A stretch of 22,362 nucleotides of DNA, taken from a virus. The notes under the pieces were generated by a model. It saw only the letters and a program-made list of their open reading frames with translations. It did no database searches and had not been told where the DNA came from. The position numbers and the translations under genes were made by a program. Below are positions 1 through 6,807 of the stretch, one piece after another. The stretch covers positions 1-22,362 of IMG/VR virus record IMGVR_UViG_3300041409_000273; one strand, written 5' to 3'. How positions within the stretch are numbered: the stretch's first letter is position 1; each line of letters starts with the position of its first letter.

Positions 1-1106
1 TCATGGTGGGCCCGCACCCGCGCAAGACGCTGGACAACGGCCGGCCGGTCCCCCTCATCACCCCGGAGCACCCGCGGCAAGTGATCGTAGAGACCGACCC
101 GGCTACGGGCGAGCGTCTCATCGCGCTCAAAGCCTACTACGACTCGATCAACCGCGTCGGTAAGGCCCTCGTATTCATCAAAGACGTGGGCTGGTTCGAG
201 TACCAGACCGACCAGCGGGGGCCACAGTCTCGCCTGCCGTGGGGTGCTGGCAACTGGGAACGACGCACCGATCACCCAATCGAGAACTACCGAGTCCCCA
301 TTGTTCCCTTCACCTGCCAGCCGGACATGGCCGAGGACCCTGAGCCGCTCTTCGCTAAGATCATCGACATCCAGGACCGCATTAACCTCACGGTCCTCAA
401 CCGAATGACCGCAGAGCGTTACTCCGCCTTCCGACAGAAGCATGTCACCGGGCACAAGTTCAAAAAGGAAATCGACCCCGCCACCGGGCTGGAAACAATC
501 ACCAATCCGTTCGTTCCCGACCCCGGCGCGGTATGGGCTTCCGAGGGCGCTCAAACACAGTTCGGAGAGTTCTCACAGACCGACCTGATGGGCTATCTCA
601 AAACGTCCGAGCACGACATTCGCACGGCGTTCGTCCTAACCCATACCCCAGCATACTACATGCCGGGGGACCTGATCAATATCGCGACGGATACCGTGGT
701 AGCGCTAGACACCAACCACGTGTCCATGGTCCAGGAGCATCAAGCCAATTTCGGCGAATCCAGCGAGGAAGTCTACTCCCTTGCCGGCGAGATCGCCGGG
801 AGTGACGTCAACTTCGACACTGCCGAAGTCCGGTGGAAGGACCCCCGTCAGCTCAACCCTGCGGTTGTCGCGGACATGGGAACCAAGAAGATCAGCATGG
901 GCTACCCGCTCCCGCTGGTCGCCGAGGACATGGGCGAGTCGCCGGCTCGCGTCGGCCGCCTACGTCAGGAAGTCGCCCGGCAAAGGCTCCTATCCCAGAC
1001 CCCGACGCAGCTACCGAATAACAACCCGGCCGGAGGGTCAATAAATGGATCCTCAGGAACTGCTAATCCTCCAGTACCTGGCGGCGCAGGCAGCGCTACG
1101 GGCTAA
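1..1106 (+). CDS. Phage portal protein, 5' end missing
   Basis: The portal is a dodecameric ring at the capsid vertex through which DNA is packaged and ejected. It nucleates head assembly and later joins the neck. The frame is open from the first base; 367 residues follow the first ATG at position 3, against roughly 450-500 in SPP1-gp6-like portals, so I take that ATG as internal and the real start as upstream. Visible family traits are the segment PLFAKIIDIQDRINLTVLNR (about residues 115-134), which resembles the long helix of the portal stem region, the later wing/crown part, and a disordered Pro/Gly/Asn-rich C-terminus. The order portal, MuF, scaffold, capsid supports the call strongly. 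The last 62 bases overlap the MuF gene in another frame. Confidence 0.88.
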   Translation, partial: MVGPHPRKTLDNGRPVPLITPEHPRQVIVETDPATGERLIALKAYYDSINRVGKALVFIKDVGWFEYQTDQRGPQSRLPWGAGNWERRTDHPIENYRVPIVPFTCQPDMAEDPEPLFAKIIDIQDRINLTVLNRMTAERYSAFRQKHVTGHKFKKEIDPATGLETITNPFVPDPGAVWASEGAQTQFGEFSQTDLMGYLKTSEHDIRTAFVLTHTPAYYMPGDLINIATDTVVALDTNHVSMVQEHQANFGESSEEVYSLAGEIAGSDVNFDTAEVRWKDPRQLNPAVVADMGTKKISMGYPLPLVAEDMGESPARVGRLRQEVARQRLLSQTPTQLPNNNPAGGSINGSSGTANPPVPGGAGSATG

Positions 1107-1938
1107 TCTGCTGAACATCACTCTGGGGGTATTCGACAACCTGGACGATTACCGTGACGCGAATGCAGCTCTGTTCGCTGAAACGGTAACGCCCATCGTT
1201 GCCGAAGCTCAGCTAGAGATGTCCGATCTCACTGCTGCCTATCTGGCGGAGCAAATCGCCCTCATGTCGGGCGAAGATCTGTCGCTTCCGCCGGCTATGT
1301 CGTTCGGCACAGACTACCGCAACGGTACAGACCCGATGCAGGTATATCTACGCCCGTTTTCACAGATCTATAAAGACCTGGCGGACGGCAAGCCGTTCGA
1401 CAAGGCTCTAGAGGCCGGCCGTAACCGAGCAGAGTCCATCGTAAGCACAGATCTGCAGCTCGCTAAGCGTCAGACGGCCTACGAGCTCATTTCAGAGAGC
1501 GGCACGGTGCAGGGCTACCGCCGAGTTTTGACGGGTGCCGAGAACTGCGGACTGTGTGTAGTCGCGTCTACCCAGCGTTACCATAAACGCGAGCTCCTAC
1601 CAATCCACCCGGGTTGCGATTGCGCAGTCGCACCCATCCTCGGCCACGAGGACCCTGGACAAACTATCAATACCGCCATGGTCGGTGGTGAGTCCAAACT
1701 CGTCGGCACGACTAAATCTGGAGCGCGGATCTACGCGCCCCACACCCTCACCGACTCCGGTGATCTACTGGAGCCGGTACACAACGCGATTCAAGATCGG
1801 TTCGGCGTATCCGACAGGGGCGCACGAGCCATCGATTATCGCAAGGTTCTGACTGTCCACCAGCACGGCGAACTAGGCCCGCTGCTGACGGTCAAGACAC
1901 ACAAATTCACTGGCGAGAAGGACTTGCCAGGGAAATAA
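1045..1938 (+). CDS. MuF-like minor head protein
   Basis: This 297-residue protein is an SPP1-gp7/MuF-type minor head protein, which is packaged with the portal and thought to act in early DNA ejection. Actinophage annotations often call it capsid maturation protein. The N-terminal part is helical. Residues about 155-200 carry the diagnostic cysteine/histidine cluster: ENCGLC (C168, C171) and HPGCDC (H188, C191, C193), a probable metal site. A C-terminal extension of about 100 residues contains EHGELGP-like HQHGELGP and KTHKFTG, familiar from actinophage homologues as I recall them. The start ATG has GGAGG at 1032-1036, 8 bases upstream, inside the end of the portal gene, which suggests translational coupling. 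No protease active site can be recognised, so a maturation-protease label would be by analogy only. Confidence 0.85.
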   Translation: MDPQELLILQYLAAQAALRANLLNITLGVFDNLDDYRDANAALFAETVTPIVAEAQLEMSDLTAAYLAEQIALMSGEDLSLPPAMSFGTDYRNGTDPMQVYLRPFSQIYKDLADGKPFDKALEAGRNRAESIVSTDLQLAKRQTAYELISESGTVQGYRRVLTGAENCGLCVVASTQRYHKRELLPIHPGCDCAVAPILGHEDPGQTINTAMVGGESKLVGTTKSGARIYAPHTLTDSGDLLEPVHNAIQDRFGVSDRGARAIDYRKVLTVHQHGELGPLLTVKTHKFTGEKDLPGK

Positions 1939-1988
1939 CACGAGCCGACACGGCGCGTGGTCCGTCACCCGACAGGGAGAATCGTACA

Positions 1989-2600
1989 GTGAGCAACCGA
2001 ATCGGCCGCATTCCGCCCAAGACCATCCTCGGCTACCGCAAGAACGGCAAGCCCATCTACCCCATCGCGGGTGGCAGCTCCGCCGAGGACGAGGCCACCG
2101 CTGCCGCTGAGGCCGCGGCCAAGCAGGAAGCAGACGCCAAGGCGGCTGCCGAAGCGAAGGCCAAGGAGGATGCGGAGAAGGACTGGAAGGTTGAGGCCGA
2201 GAAGTGGAAGGCCCTTTCCCGAAAGCATGAGGACACCGCAAAGGCGAACGCCGCCGCGAAGGCCAAGCTCGATGAGATCGAGAAGGAAAAGCTTTCGACG
2301 GAAGAGCGTCTCACCAAGGAGCGCGACGAAATGCTAGCAGAGCTCACCAAGTTCAAGGCGCGCGAAGTTCAGGTAGCGGCTGCTCTTGCCGCCAAGCTGC
2401 CCGCCGAGCTGCACGAGTTCGTCACCGCTGCTGACCCCGAGGCCGCCAAGGCTCAGGCTGAGAAGCTCGCCAGCACCCTCAAGCCGACTGGCGCGGGTGG
2501 CACCGGGGCGCCGCCCCAGGGTTACCAGGGCGCGCGGGGTGCCAGCACGCCGTCCCTCGACTCCGGTCGTGAACTGTACGAGGCATCGAAGAAGAAGTAG
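1989..2600 (+). CDS. Capsid scaffolding protein
   Basis: Scaffold proteins fill the procapsid interior, direct correct capsid shell assembly and then leave. This 203-residue protein shows the usual composition: after a basic N-terminus, residues about 28-130 are almost wholly Ala, Lys and Glu in heptad-like order, predicting a long coiled coil. It ends in a flexible Gly/Thr/Ala/Pro part and a basic tip (SKKK), a common capsid-contact feature. It lies between the MuF and decoration/capsid genes, the usual scaffold position. The start is GTG with GGGAG at 1975-1979, 9 bases upstream. No sequence motif proves scaffold function, so the call rests on composition, size and position. Confidence 0.85.
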   Translation: MSNRIGRIPPKTILGYRKNGKPIYPIAGGSSAEDEATAAAEAAAKQEADAKAAAEAKAKEDAEKDWKVEAEKWKALSRKHEDTAKANAAAKAKLDEIEKEKLSTEERLTKERDEMLAELTKFKAREVQVAAALAAKLPAELHEFVTAADPEAAKAQAEKLASTLKPTGAGGTGAPPQGYQGARGASTPSLDSGRELYEASKKK

Positions 2601-2632
2601 TCACCACACAATCTCCCTGAAAGGGATCAATC

Positions 2633-2992
2633 ATGGATCTTACGCTTAGGACTGTGTCCTACGGGGTCGACAACCTGACTTGGTTGGGTTCGCGAGAGGG
2701 CACCGACACTGCCCGCTCCATCACCCTCAAGTCGAGCGCCGTCCCCCGCAATGCCGACAACATGGTGCCCTCCGGCACCCCGCTGAAGGCCAGCTCTTCC
2801 GGTGGCACCTACGAGCTGTGGACCACCGGCGCCACCCTGGCCGGCTTCCTGCTCACCCCTCAGAAGGTCGTGGACACCGCCGTCAACGTGGTTGGTCCGA
2901 TGATCGACCGCGGCCGCATCGTCGGCGCTAACCTGCCCACCGCCGTCGACACTGCTGGGCGCACTTCCGCCCCGCGGTTCATTTTCGTCTGA
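2633..2992 (+). CDS. Head decoration protein (lambda gpD-like)
   Basis: This 119-residue protein resembles the small beta-rich trimeric decoration proteins that stabilise the expanded capsid (lambda gpD family). Visible traits are a Thr/Val-rich N-terminal arm, a VPSGTPLK turn near residues 44-51, which matches the conserved P-x-G-T-x-L start of the gpD fold, and a GFLLTPQKV segment near residues 70-78. It sits directly before a gpE-type capsid gene, as gpD precedes gpE in lambda. The ATG has GAAAGGGA about 8 bases upstream. It could also be called a capsid stabilisation protein, with the same meaning. Confidence 0.8.
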   Translation: MDLTLRTVSYGVDNLTWLGSREGTDTARSITLKSSAVPRNADNMVPSGTPLKASSSGGTYELWTTGATLAGFLLTPQKVVDTAVNVVGPMIDRGRIVGANLPTAVDTAGRTSAPRFIFV

Positions 2993-3008
2993 GAGGCGTG
3001 AATAACTA

Positions 3009-4028
3009 ATGGATCTCGTCACCGATCTCGTCACCCCCGCTGAGCTCACCGGCTATGCCCGCGCGGCTCAGGCGGACCGTCCGGAGAACCAGCCTTCGCT
3101 GGCGCAGCACCTGCCGGACCAGTTCATTAACGACCTGAACTTCAGGTTCAGCCGCGGCGGCGGCGCCCTCACCGAGGTTGCCACCTACCGTGCATACGAC
3201 GCGGAGAGCCCCCTCGGCTCGCGCGAGGGTTTCTCGACCGTCACCGGTCAGCTCCCCCCGCTGTCCCGCAAGATGCGCCTGTCCGAGTACGACTCCCTGG
3301 TTCTGCGTAACGCCACCGCCGAGCAGCGCGATCTGCTCCTGCGCGACGCGGTGCGCCTTACCCGCCAGATCGACGCTCGCCTTGAGGTCGCTCGCGGCGA
3401 CGCTCTGGTTAACGGTTCCGTCACCATCGCGGAGAATGGCGTTCAGGCGTCGGTCAACTTCGGCCGTCGTGGCGACCACTCCGTCACCGCCGCCATCCTC
3501 TGGTCGGACGTCACCGGCACCACGCCGGGCACCGACGTTTCCGCCCCGATCGATGACCTGCTTGCGTGGCAGGAGGCGTACACCTCGCACAATGGCATGG
3601 CACCGGGTGTCATCCTCACCTCGAACCGCGTCCGTAGCGCCCTCCAGCGCCACCCGCAGATCAAGGCCGAGGTTTCCCCCAACGCTACGTCCAAGTCGGT
3701 CAGTATCAACGACCTGAACGGGTTCCTCAACGCCTACGGCTTGCCGTCGATCGAGACCTACGACGTGCAGTTCAGCACCGGCCGGGTTATCGCGGACAAC
3801 AAGCTCCTGTTCCTCCCCGGTGTTGCCGCGGACCTGGGAGCCACTCTCTGGGGTACGACCCTGGAGTCTCAGGAGGCCGACTACGGCATCGCTGAGGGCG
3901 GCTCCCCCGGTATCGTCGTGGCTGCGTGGAAGACCCGCGACCCGATCGCTCTGTGGACGCACGCCGCGGCGATTGGCCTGCCGATCCTGGGTAACCCGGA
4001 CCTCTCGTTCGTCGCCACCGTCCTCTGA
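3009..4028 (+). CDS. Major capsid protein (lambda gpE-like family)
   Basis: This 339-residue protein should form the hexamers and pentamers of the icosahedral head. It fits the Phage_cap_E family: size near 340, an N-terminal PSLAQHLPDQ region, the stretch PPLSRKMRLSEYD (about residues 81-93), a central helix with LRDAVRLTRQIDARLE, GVILTSNRVRSAL in the second half, and a C-terminus ending in a conserved-looking beta segment (GLPILGNPDLSFVATVL). The neighbours (scaffold, decoration, neck genes) agree. The ATG has only a GAGAGG sequence at 2991-2996, about 12 bases away, a rather distant ribosome site for an abundant protein. The first codons contain a perfect 12-base tandem duplication giving DLVTDLVT. 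Confidence 0.92.
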   Translation: MDLVTDLVTPAELTGYARAAQADRPENQPSLAQHLPDQFINDLNFRFSRGGGALTEVATYRAYDAESPLGSREGFSTVTGQLPPLSRKMRLSEYDSLVLRNATAEQRDLLLRDAVRLTRQIDARLEVARGDALVNGSVTIAENGVQASVNFGRRGDHSVTAAILWSDVTGTTPGTDVSAPIDDLLAWQEAYTSHNGMAPGVILTSNRVRSALQRHPQIKAEVSPNATSKSVSINDLNGFLNAYGLPSIETYDVQFSTGRVIADNKLLFLPGVAADLGATLWGTTLESQEADYGIAEGGSPGIVVAAWKTRDPIALWTHAAAIGLPILGNPDLSFVATVL

Positions 4029-4044
4029 CATTAAGGATTACGAT

Positions 4045-4266
4045 ATGGCGAAGCTCAAGTCCACCGTTTACGTGATAAGCGACGCTGGCGAGGTTTGTGT
4101 CTTCGGCCCCGAGTCCGAGGTCCCTGCCTGGGCTCAGGAGAAGATCACCAACCCCGAAGCCTGGGAAGAGGCCCCCGAAAAGGCTGAATCCGAGGCTTCT
4201 GAAGAGGCCCCCAAGAAGGCCGAAGCCAAGCCGGCTCAGCGCCGTAGTTCCGCTAACAAGGAGTAA
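4045..4266 (+). CDS. Small protein with acidic, Ala/Glu/Lys-rich tail downstream of capsid gene
   Basis: A 73-residue protein of unknown function. Residues 1-35 look like a small beta-rich domain (STVYVISDAGEVCVFGPES), followed by a trypsin-site-rich tail of Ala, Glu, Pro and Lys ending QRRSSANKE. The frame stays open upstream to 3820, but that part lies inside the capsid gene. The ATG at 4045 has AAGGA at 4033-4037 and follows the capsid stop by 16 bases. Its plan of a short N-terminal domain plus Ala/Pro/Glu tail is matched by the gene at 6532, which follows the major tail gene. It occupies a place where many actinophages have a small unnamed head protein. A role in head assembly is inference from position. 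Confidence 0.75.
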   Translation: MAKLKSTVYVISDAGEVCVFGPESEVPAWAQEKITNPEAWEEAPEKAESEASEEAPKKAEAKPAQRRSSANKE

Positions 4267-4268
4267 CC

Positions 4269-4688
4269 ATGGCGACAGAGTACGCGACTGTCGGGGATGT
4301 TGAGGCCCTCTACGGCCAACCCATTCCGACGGCCCGAATCCCCTACGTTGAGGCCCTCTTGCGCTCCGCGCACGCGCGCCTTTACGCACGGGTACCCGCT
4401 ATCGACAGTCGCGTCTCTGCCGGCAAGGTCTCCGCGGACATCGTCCGTGAAGTAGTCATCGAGATGGTGTTGAACGTCCTGCGTAACCCGCAGGGCGTCA
4501 CCCAAATGACCACCGCCACCGGCCCCGTAAGCTCCAGCATGTCCTTCAGTGCCGCAACGAGCGGACGAATGATACTCACTGATGAGCTCCTTGAGCTCCT
4601 CGGCGAGCAGGGCGACAGTGCTTACACCGTGACCCTGATCGATGACGGCCTTATTGACCCGAGGACGCCCGATGTACCCCTTTGGTGA
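4269..4688 (+). CDS. Head-tail adaptor protein (gp15/gp19-like connector)
   Basis: This 139-residue mostly helical protein fits the first neck ring that docks under the portal (SPP1 gp15 / HK97 gp6 type; Phage Gp19/Gp15/Gp42-like family). Supporting traits are the N-terminal ATVGDVEALYGQPI (about residues 5-18), the helix VEALLRSAHARLYARVP, the helix VSADIVREVVIEMVLNVLRN with a following NPQGV turn, and a C-terminal GRMILTDELLELLG segment. It is the first gene after the head cluster, the expected position. The ribosome site AAGGAG at 4257-4262 overlaps the end of the preceding gene. The last 17 bases overlap the next gene. Confidence 0.8.
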   Translation: MATEYATVGDVEALYGQPIPTARIPYVEALLRSAHARLYARVPAIDSRVSAGKVSADIVREVVIEMVLNVLRNPQGVTQMTTATGPVSSSMSFSAATSGRMILTDELLELLGEQGDSAYTVTLIDDGLIDPRTPDVPLW

Positions 4689-5010
4689 GACGGTCACCGT
4701 GCGCCGTTGGGGTATCGACAGTAAGGACGAACGCGTCCTCCTCAGCACGCACACGATCACCGACACATTCTCCGCCCCCCGCTCGGCCACGTCTACGGAC
4801 ATGTCCATCACGAGCACCGACCGAGCTTCTACAGTCGTTGTCGGCCGAACACTGTACGCCCCGTACGGCTCGGACATCGAAAACGAGGACGAAATCCTCT
4901 ACTCGGATGGCGAAATCTTCTGGGTGGATGGCGACCCGTTCAACTGGTTCAATCCGTACGTAAATCTCAAGGCCGTATGCGAAATTAGCCTCGTTCGAAA
5001 GCGGGGTTAG
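4672..5010 (+). CDS. Head-tail stopper protein
   Basis: This 112-residue beta-rich protein is likely the stopper that closes the channel below the adaptor and keeps packaged DNA in (SPP1 gp16 class). The call rests mainly on order (adaptor, this gene, gp10-like, terminator), size and a beta-barrel-like pattern: GETVTVRRWG at the N-terminus, a DGEIFWVDGDPFNWFNPY segment near residues 80-97, and a short basic C-terminus. An ATG at 4642 gives ten extra residues but has no ribosome site; the ATG at 4672 has GAGG at 4661-4664 and yields MYPFGETV, a typical N-terminus. It overlaps the adaptor gene by 17 bases. Confidence 0.72.
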   Translation: MYPFGETVTVRRWGIDSKDERVLLSTHTITDTFSAPRSATSTDMSITSTDRASTVVVGRTLYAPYGSDIENEDEILYSDGEIFWVDGDPFNWFNPYVNLKAVCEISLVRKRG

Positions 5011-5011
5011 T

Positions 5012-5353
5012 ATGGCGAGGTATAGACACGATTTCCGCGAGTTCAACAAATTCATGAGCGGCCCCGAAATCAAGCGCGTCGCTCGTGATGTAGCGGAAAA
5101 AGGCGCGCAGTACCTCCGAGCTGAAGGCCCGGTAGGTCCCGATCCAGACCACGAGAAGTACCGAGAGAACATCGAAGTCGACACGGAGATTCGTACCGTG
5201 CCTGCCGAGAAATCCGGTATGGGGCCGCGGCAAGTCGGGCTCATCGTAGCAAACGTATCGCATGCTGCATCGTTGGAATTCCCAAATAAAAACAACCCAA
5301 ACCCGCAGCAGCCTATGCGCAAGATGATCGACTATCTGACCGGGGGTGACTAG
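5012..5353 (+). CDS. Tail completion / neck protein (HK97 gp10-like)
   Basis: A 113-residue protein in the position of the HK97-gp10-like tail completion protein, which joins the tail to the head. The N-terminus is basic and aromatic (MARYRHDFREFNKFM), followed by helix SGPEIKRVARDVAEKGAQYL. The middle gives the typical pattern VGLIVANVSHAASLEFPN (residues about 73-90), where similar proteins carry A-x-x-x-E-x-G near the end, and finishes with MRKMIDYLTG. It starts one base after the previous stop, with a weak GCGGGG ribosome site, so translation may be coupled. Its stop overlaps the next GTG by one base (TAGTG). Confidence 0.7.
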   Translation: MARYRHDFREFNKFMSGPEIKRVARDVAEKGAQYLRAEGPVGPDPDHEKYRENIEVDTEIRTVPAEKSGMGPRQVGLIVANVSHAASLEFPNKNNPNPQQPMRKMIDYLTGGD

Positions 5354-5730
5354 TGGAACTACTCCCCGTGTTCGAGGACGCAGAAGATGTCGCCTACGAT
5401 CTTTTCTCAACCGTAGGACCGACAACTCTCGCTACCCCGAAGGACATCGTACCCCCGCTCATAAAGATCCGCCGTGTATATGGCACTTCCACCTATTTCG
5501 AAACTACTCCTCGCATCGAGGTGCAGTGTTTCGCCGATACCCGCGCGAGCGCATCGCTCATGGCGCGCCAGTGTCAGCAAGTTCTCTTGGCAGCGCCGGC
5601 ACGGGGCTACCACGGAGTATGTATCGATCGAGCATGGACCGAGTCCGACCCGATCTATCGCGATTACGGAGTCCCCGGACTCTATCTCTACGTCGCCACG
5701 TACCGGATGGAGTACCGCCGGTCCCGCTAG
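5353..5730 (+). CDS. Tail terminator protein
   Basis: A 125-residue protein in the tail terminator position (lambda gpU / SPP1 gp17 class), which caps the tail tube when it reaches its final length and docks to the head. It starts with GTG sharing a base with the previous stop. Family-like traits are an N-terminal helix around FEDAEDVAYDLFS, the strand PPLIKIRRVYGTSTYFETTPRIEVQCFAD with alternating strands and helix (SASLMARQCQQVLLAA), and a C-terminal strand YLYVATYRMEYRR. It is the last gene before the major tail protein, which fits. Remote similarity only; order carries much of the weight. Confidence 0.72.
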   Translation: MELLPVFEDAEDVAYDLFSTVGPTTLATPKDIVPPLIKIRRVYGTSTYFETTPRIEVQCFADTRASASLMARQCQQVLLAAPARGYHGVCIDRAWTESDPIYRDYGVPGLYLYVATYRMEYRRSR

Positions 5731-5747
5731 TTCACCACCCTCCGATT

Positions 5748-5799
5748 CAGCCCCCAAGGGGCTGTACATCTTACACAGCCCATCGAAAGGGGCATCCCC
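5748..5799 (+). promoter_or_regulatory. Leader of major tail gene with alternative hairpins
   Basis: The 69-base gap before the major tail gene holds three inverted repeats. A 7-bp stem CAGCCCC/GGGGCTG with a three-base loop spans 5748-5764. The GGGCTGT part (5759-5765) can instead pair with ACAGCCC at 5775-5781. A third hairpin GGGG-CAT-CCCC at 5789-5799 holds part of the GAAAGGGG ribosome site just before the GTG at 5800. The first two cannot form together. The first could be a weak terminator or RNA-processing signal; no U-run follows. A regulatory role is inferred from structure only. Confidence 0.4.
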
Positions 5800-6459
5800 G
5801 TGTCCGTTGAAAGCATTGCCGCGCGTCAGTCTAAGCTGATCCGCAAGGCGCTTGACGCCGTCATCCTGATCGGTCCGAACGACGCGACTCCGGTCGCCTC
5901 CATCACCGCCGGAGCCACTCGCGAGCTCGCCACTATCCCGGCCGCCTACCGCTCCCTCGGCCACCACACCGAGGACGACGGCATTAACTGGAGCCGCGAC
6001 GTCAACACCGAAGAGGTGCGCTCGCATGGTTCGCAGGAGCCCACCCGTCGGGACATCACCAGCGACGTTACCGGCCTGCACGTCATCGCCCAGGAGACCA
6101 AGGCCCTGACCCTGGAGCTCTTCCACGGCGTCGACCTCTCCGCTGTCACCCCGGCCGCGACGACCGGCGAGATCGCCTTCAATCGCGCCCGCGTCGCCAG
6201 CACCCGGTACTTCCGCCTGCTCGCGGTTTCGCAGGATGGCGAAGGCGACGACCTCCTGTACTTCGCTCGCTTCCTCCCCCGCGTCAGCATCACCGACTTC
6301 GCTGAGCAGGCTTGGACCAAGGGCACCGAGCTCCAGTACGACTTTACCTTCACCGCCTACGTCGACGGTGACTTGGGCTACGCCATGCGCGAGATGTGGG
6401 GCGGCCCCGGCATTACTGCGCTGAGCGAGGACATGGGCTTCACCACCCCCACCCCGTAA
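5800..6459 (+). CDS. Major tail (tube) protein
   Basis: This 219-residue protein should stack in hexameric rings to form the tail tube. Size, position just before the chaperone genes and a beta-rich pattern agree with the lambda gpV-like fold. Visible traits are a long loop-rich N-terminal half (ELATIPAAYRSLGHHTEDDG; SRDVNTEEVRSHGSQEPTR), the strand-helix pattern ITSDVTGLHVIAQETKALTL near residues 86-105, and LLYFARFLPRVSITDFAEQ (about residues 150-168) followed by the closing strand LQYDFTFTAYVD. It starts with GTG behind GAAAGGGG at 5785-5792. An abundant protein of this type usually has its own expression control, and the structured leader may provide it. Confidence 0.88.
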   Translation: MSVESIAARQSKLIRKALDAVILIGPNDATPVASITAGATRELATIPAAYRSLGHHTEDDGINWSRDVNTEEVRSHGSQEPTRRDITSDVTGLHVIAQETKALTLELFHGVDLSAVTPAATTGEIAFNRARVASTRYFRLLAVSQDGEGDDLLYFARFLPRVSITDFAEQAWTKGTELQYDFTFTAYVDGDLGYAMREMWGGPGITALSEDMGFTTPTP

Positions 6460-6464
6460 TTCTT

Positions 6465-6519
6465 GGTGGGGGCGCGTTTCTAGGGTGGTGACGCGCCCCC
6501 ATCTTCCCCAACCACCCTA
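6465..6519 (+). promoter_or_regulatory. Strong hairpin and possible H-type pseudoknot after major tail gene
   Basis: A perfect 10-bp inverted repeat GGGGGCGCGT (6468-6477) / ACGCGCCCCC (6491-6500) follows the major tail stop by 8 bases and extends to about 13 pairs over 6465-6503 if one G-U pair is allowed. Its 13-base loop contains TAGGGTGGT (6481-6489), which is fully complementary to ACCACCCTA at 6511-6519, just before the CTGGAG ribosome site of the next gene. This allows an H-type pseudoknot. It may be a terminator or 3' stabiliser of the tail-protein mRNA, or a control on the downstream small gene. No U-run follows, so intrinsic termination would be weak. Confidence 0.5.
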
Positions 6520-6531
6520 CCTGGAGTTCAC

Positions 6532-6765
6532 ATGCTGCACGAGATCTACGAGTCCCCCCGCGGGATCAAGGTCGTCGCCTACACGCCGGCTGAGGTCAAC
6601 GACTTCGTCAGCTGGGGTTACAAGAAGGTCGACGAGGAGCACGCTGGGGAAGCCCCCGAGGCTCCCAACCCCGAGGTGCCCAGCGCCCCCGAGGCGTCTG
6701 TCGGCAACGAGGCCCCCGTACCCACCAAGGCTGCCAAGTCGGTTCGCCCGCGCTCCGCAGAGTAA
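6532..6765 (+). CDS. Small protein with Ala/Pro/Glu-rich tail after major tail gene
   Basis: A 77-residue protein of unknown function. Residues 1-36 form a compact-looking start (MLHEIYESPRGIKVVAY, then VNDFVSWGYKKVDE); residues 37-77 are Ala, Pro, Glu and Val rich and end in a basic KAAKSVRPRSAE. Its ATG has CTGGAG 6 bases upstream. The plan resembles that of the 73-residue protein after the capsid gene (N-terminal small domain, low-complexity acidic tail, basic end). It lies between the major tail protein and tail assembly chaperone genes. Possible roles are tail decoration or assembly aid; neither is shown by the sequence. Confidence 0.75.
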   Translation: MLHEIYESPRGIKVVAYTPAEVNDFVSWGYKKVDEEHAGEAPEAPNPEVPSAPEASVGNEAPVPTKAAKSVRPRSAE

Positions 6766-6807
6766 CCCCGCTCTACCAACCACCCTAACCAGAACAGGAC
6801 ACACATC

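Noticed and set aside
3006-4031. Antisense frame of 341 codons matching the capsid gene length
   Set aside because: It mirrors the capsid gene codon by codon on the opposite strand; lack of stops follows from codon bias in the capsid gene.
4642-4671. Earlier ATG for the stopper gene
   Set aside because: No ribosome site; the ATG at 4672 has GAGG at a good distance and a better N-terminus.
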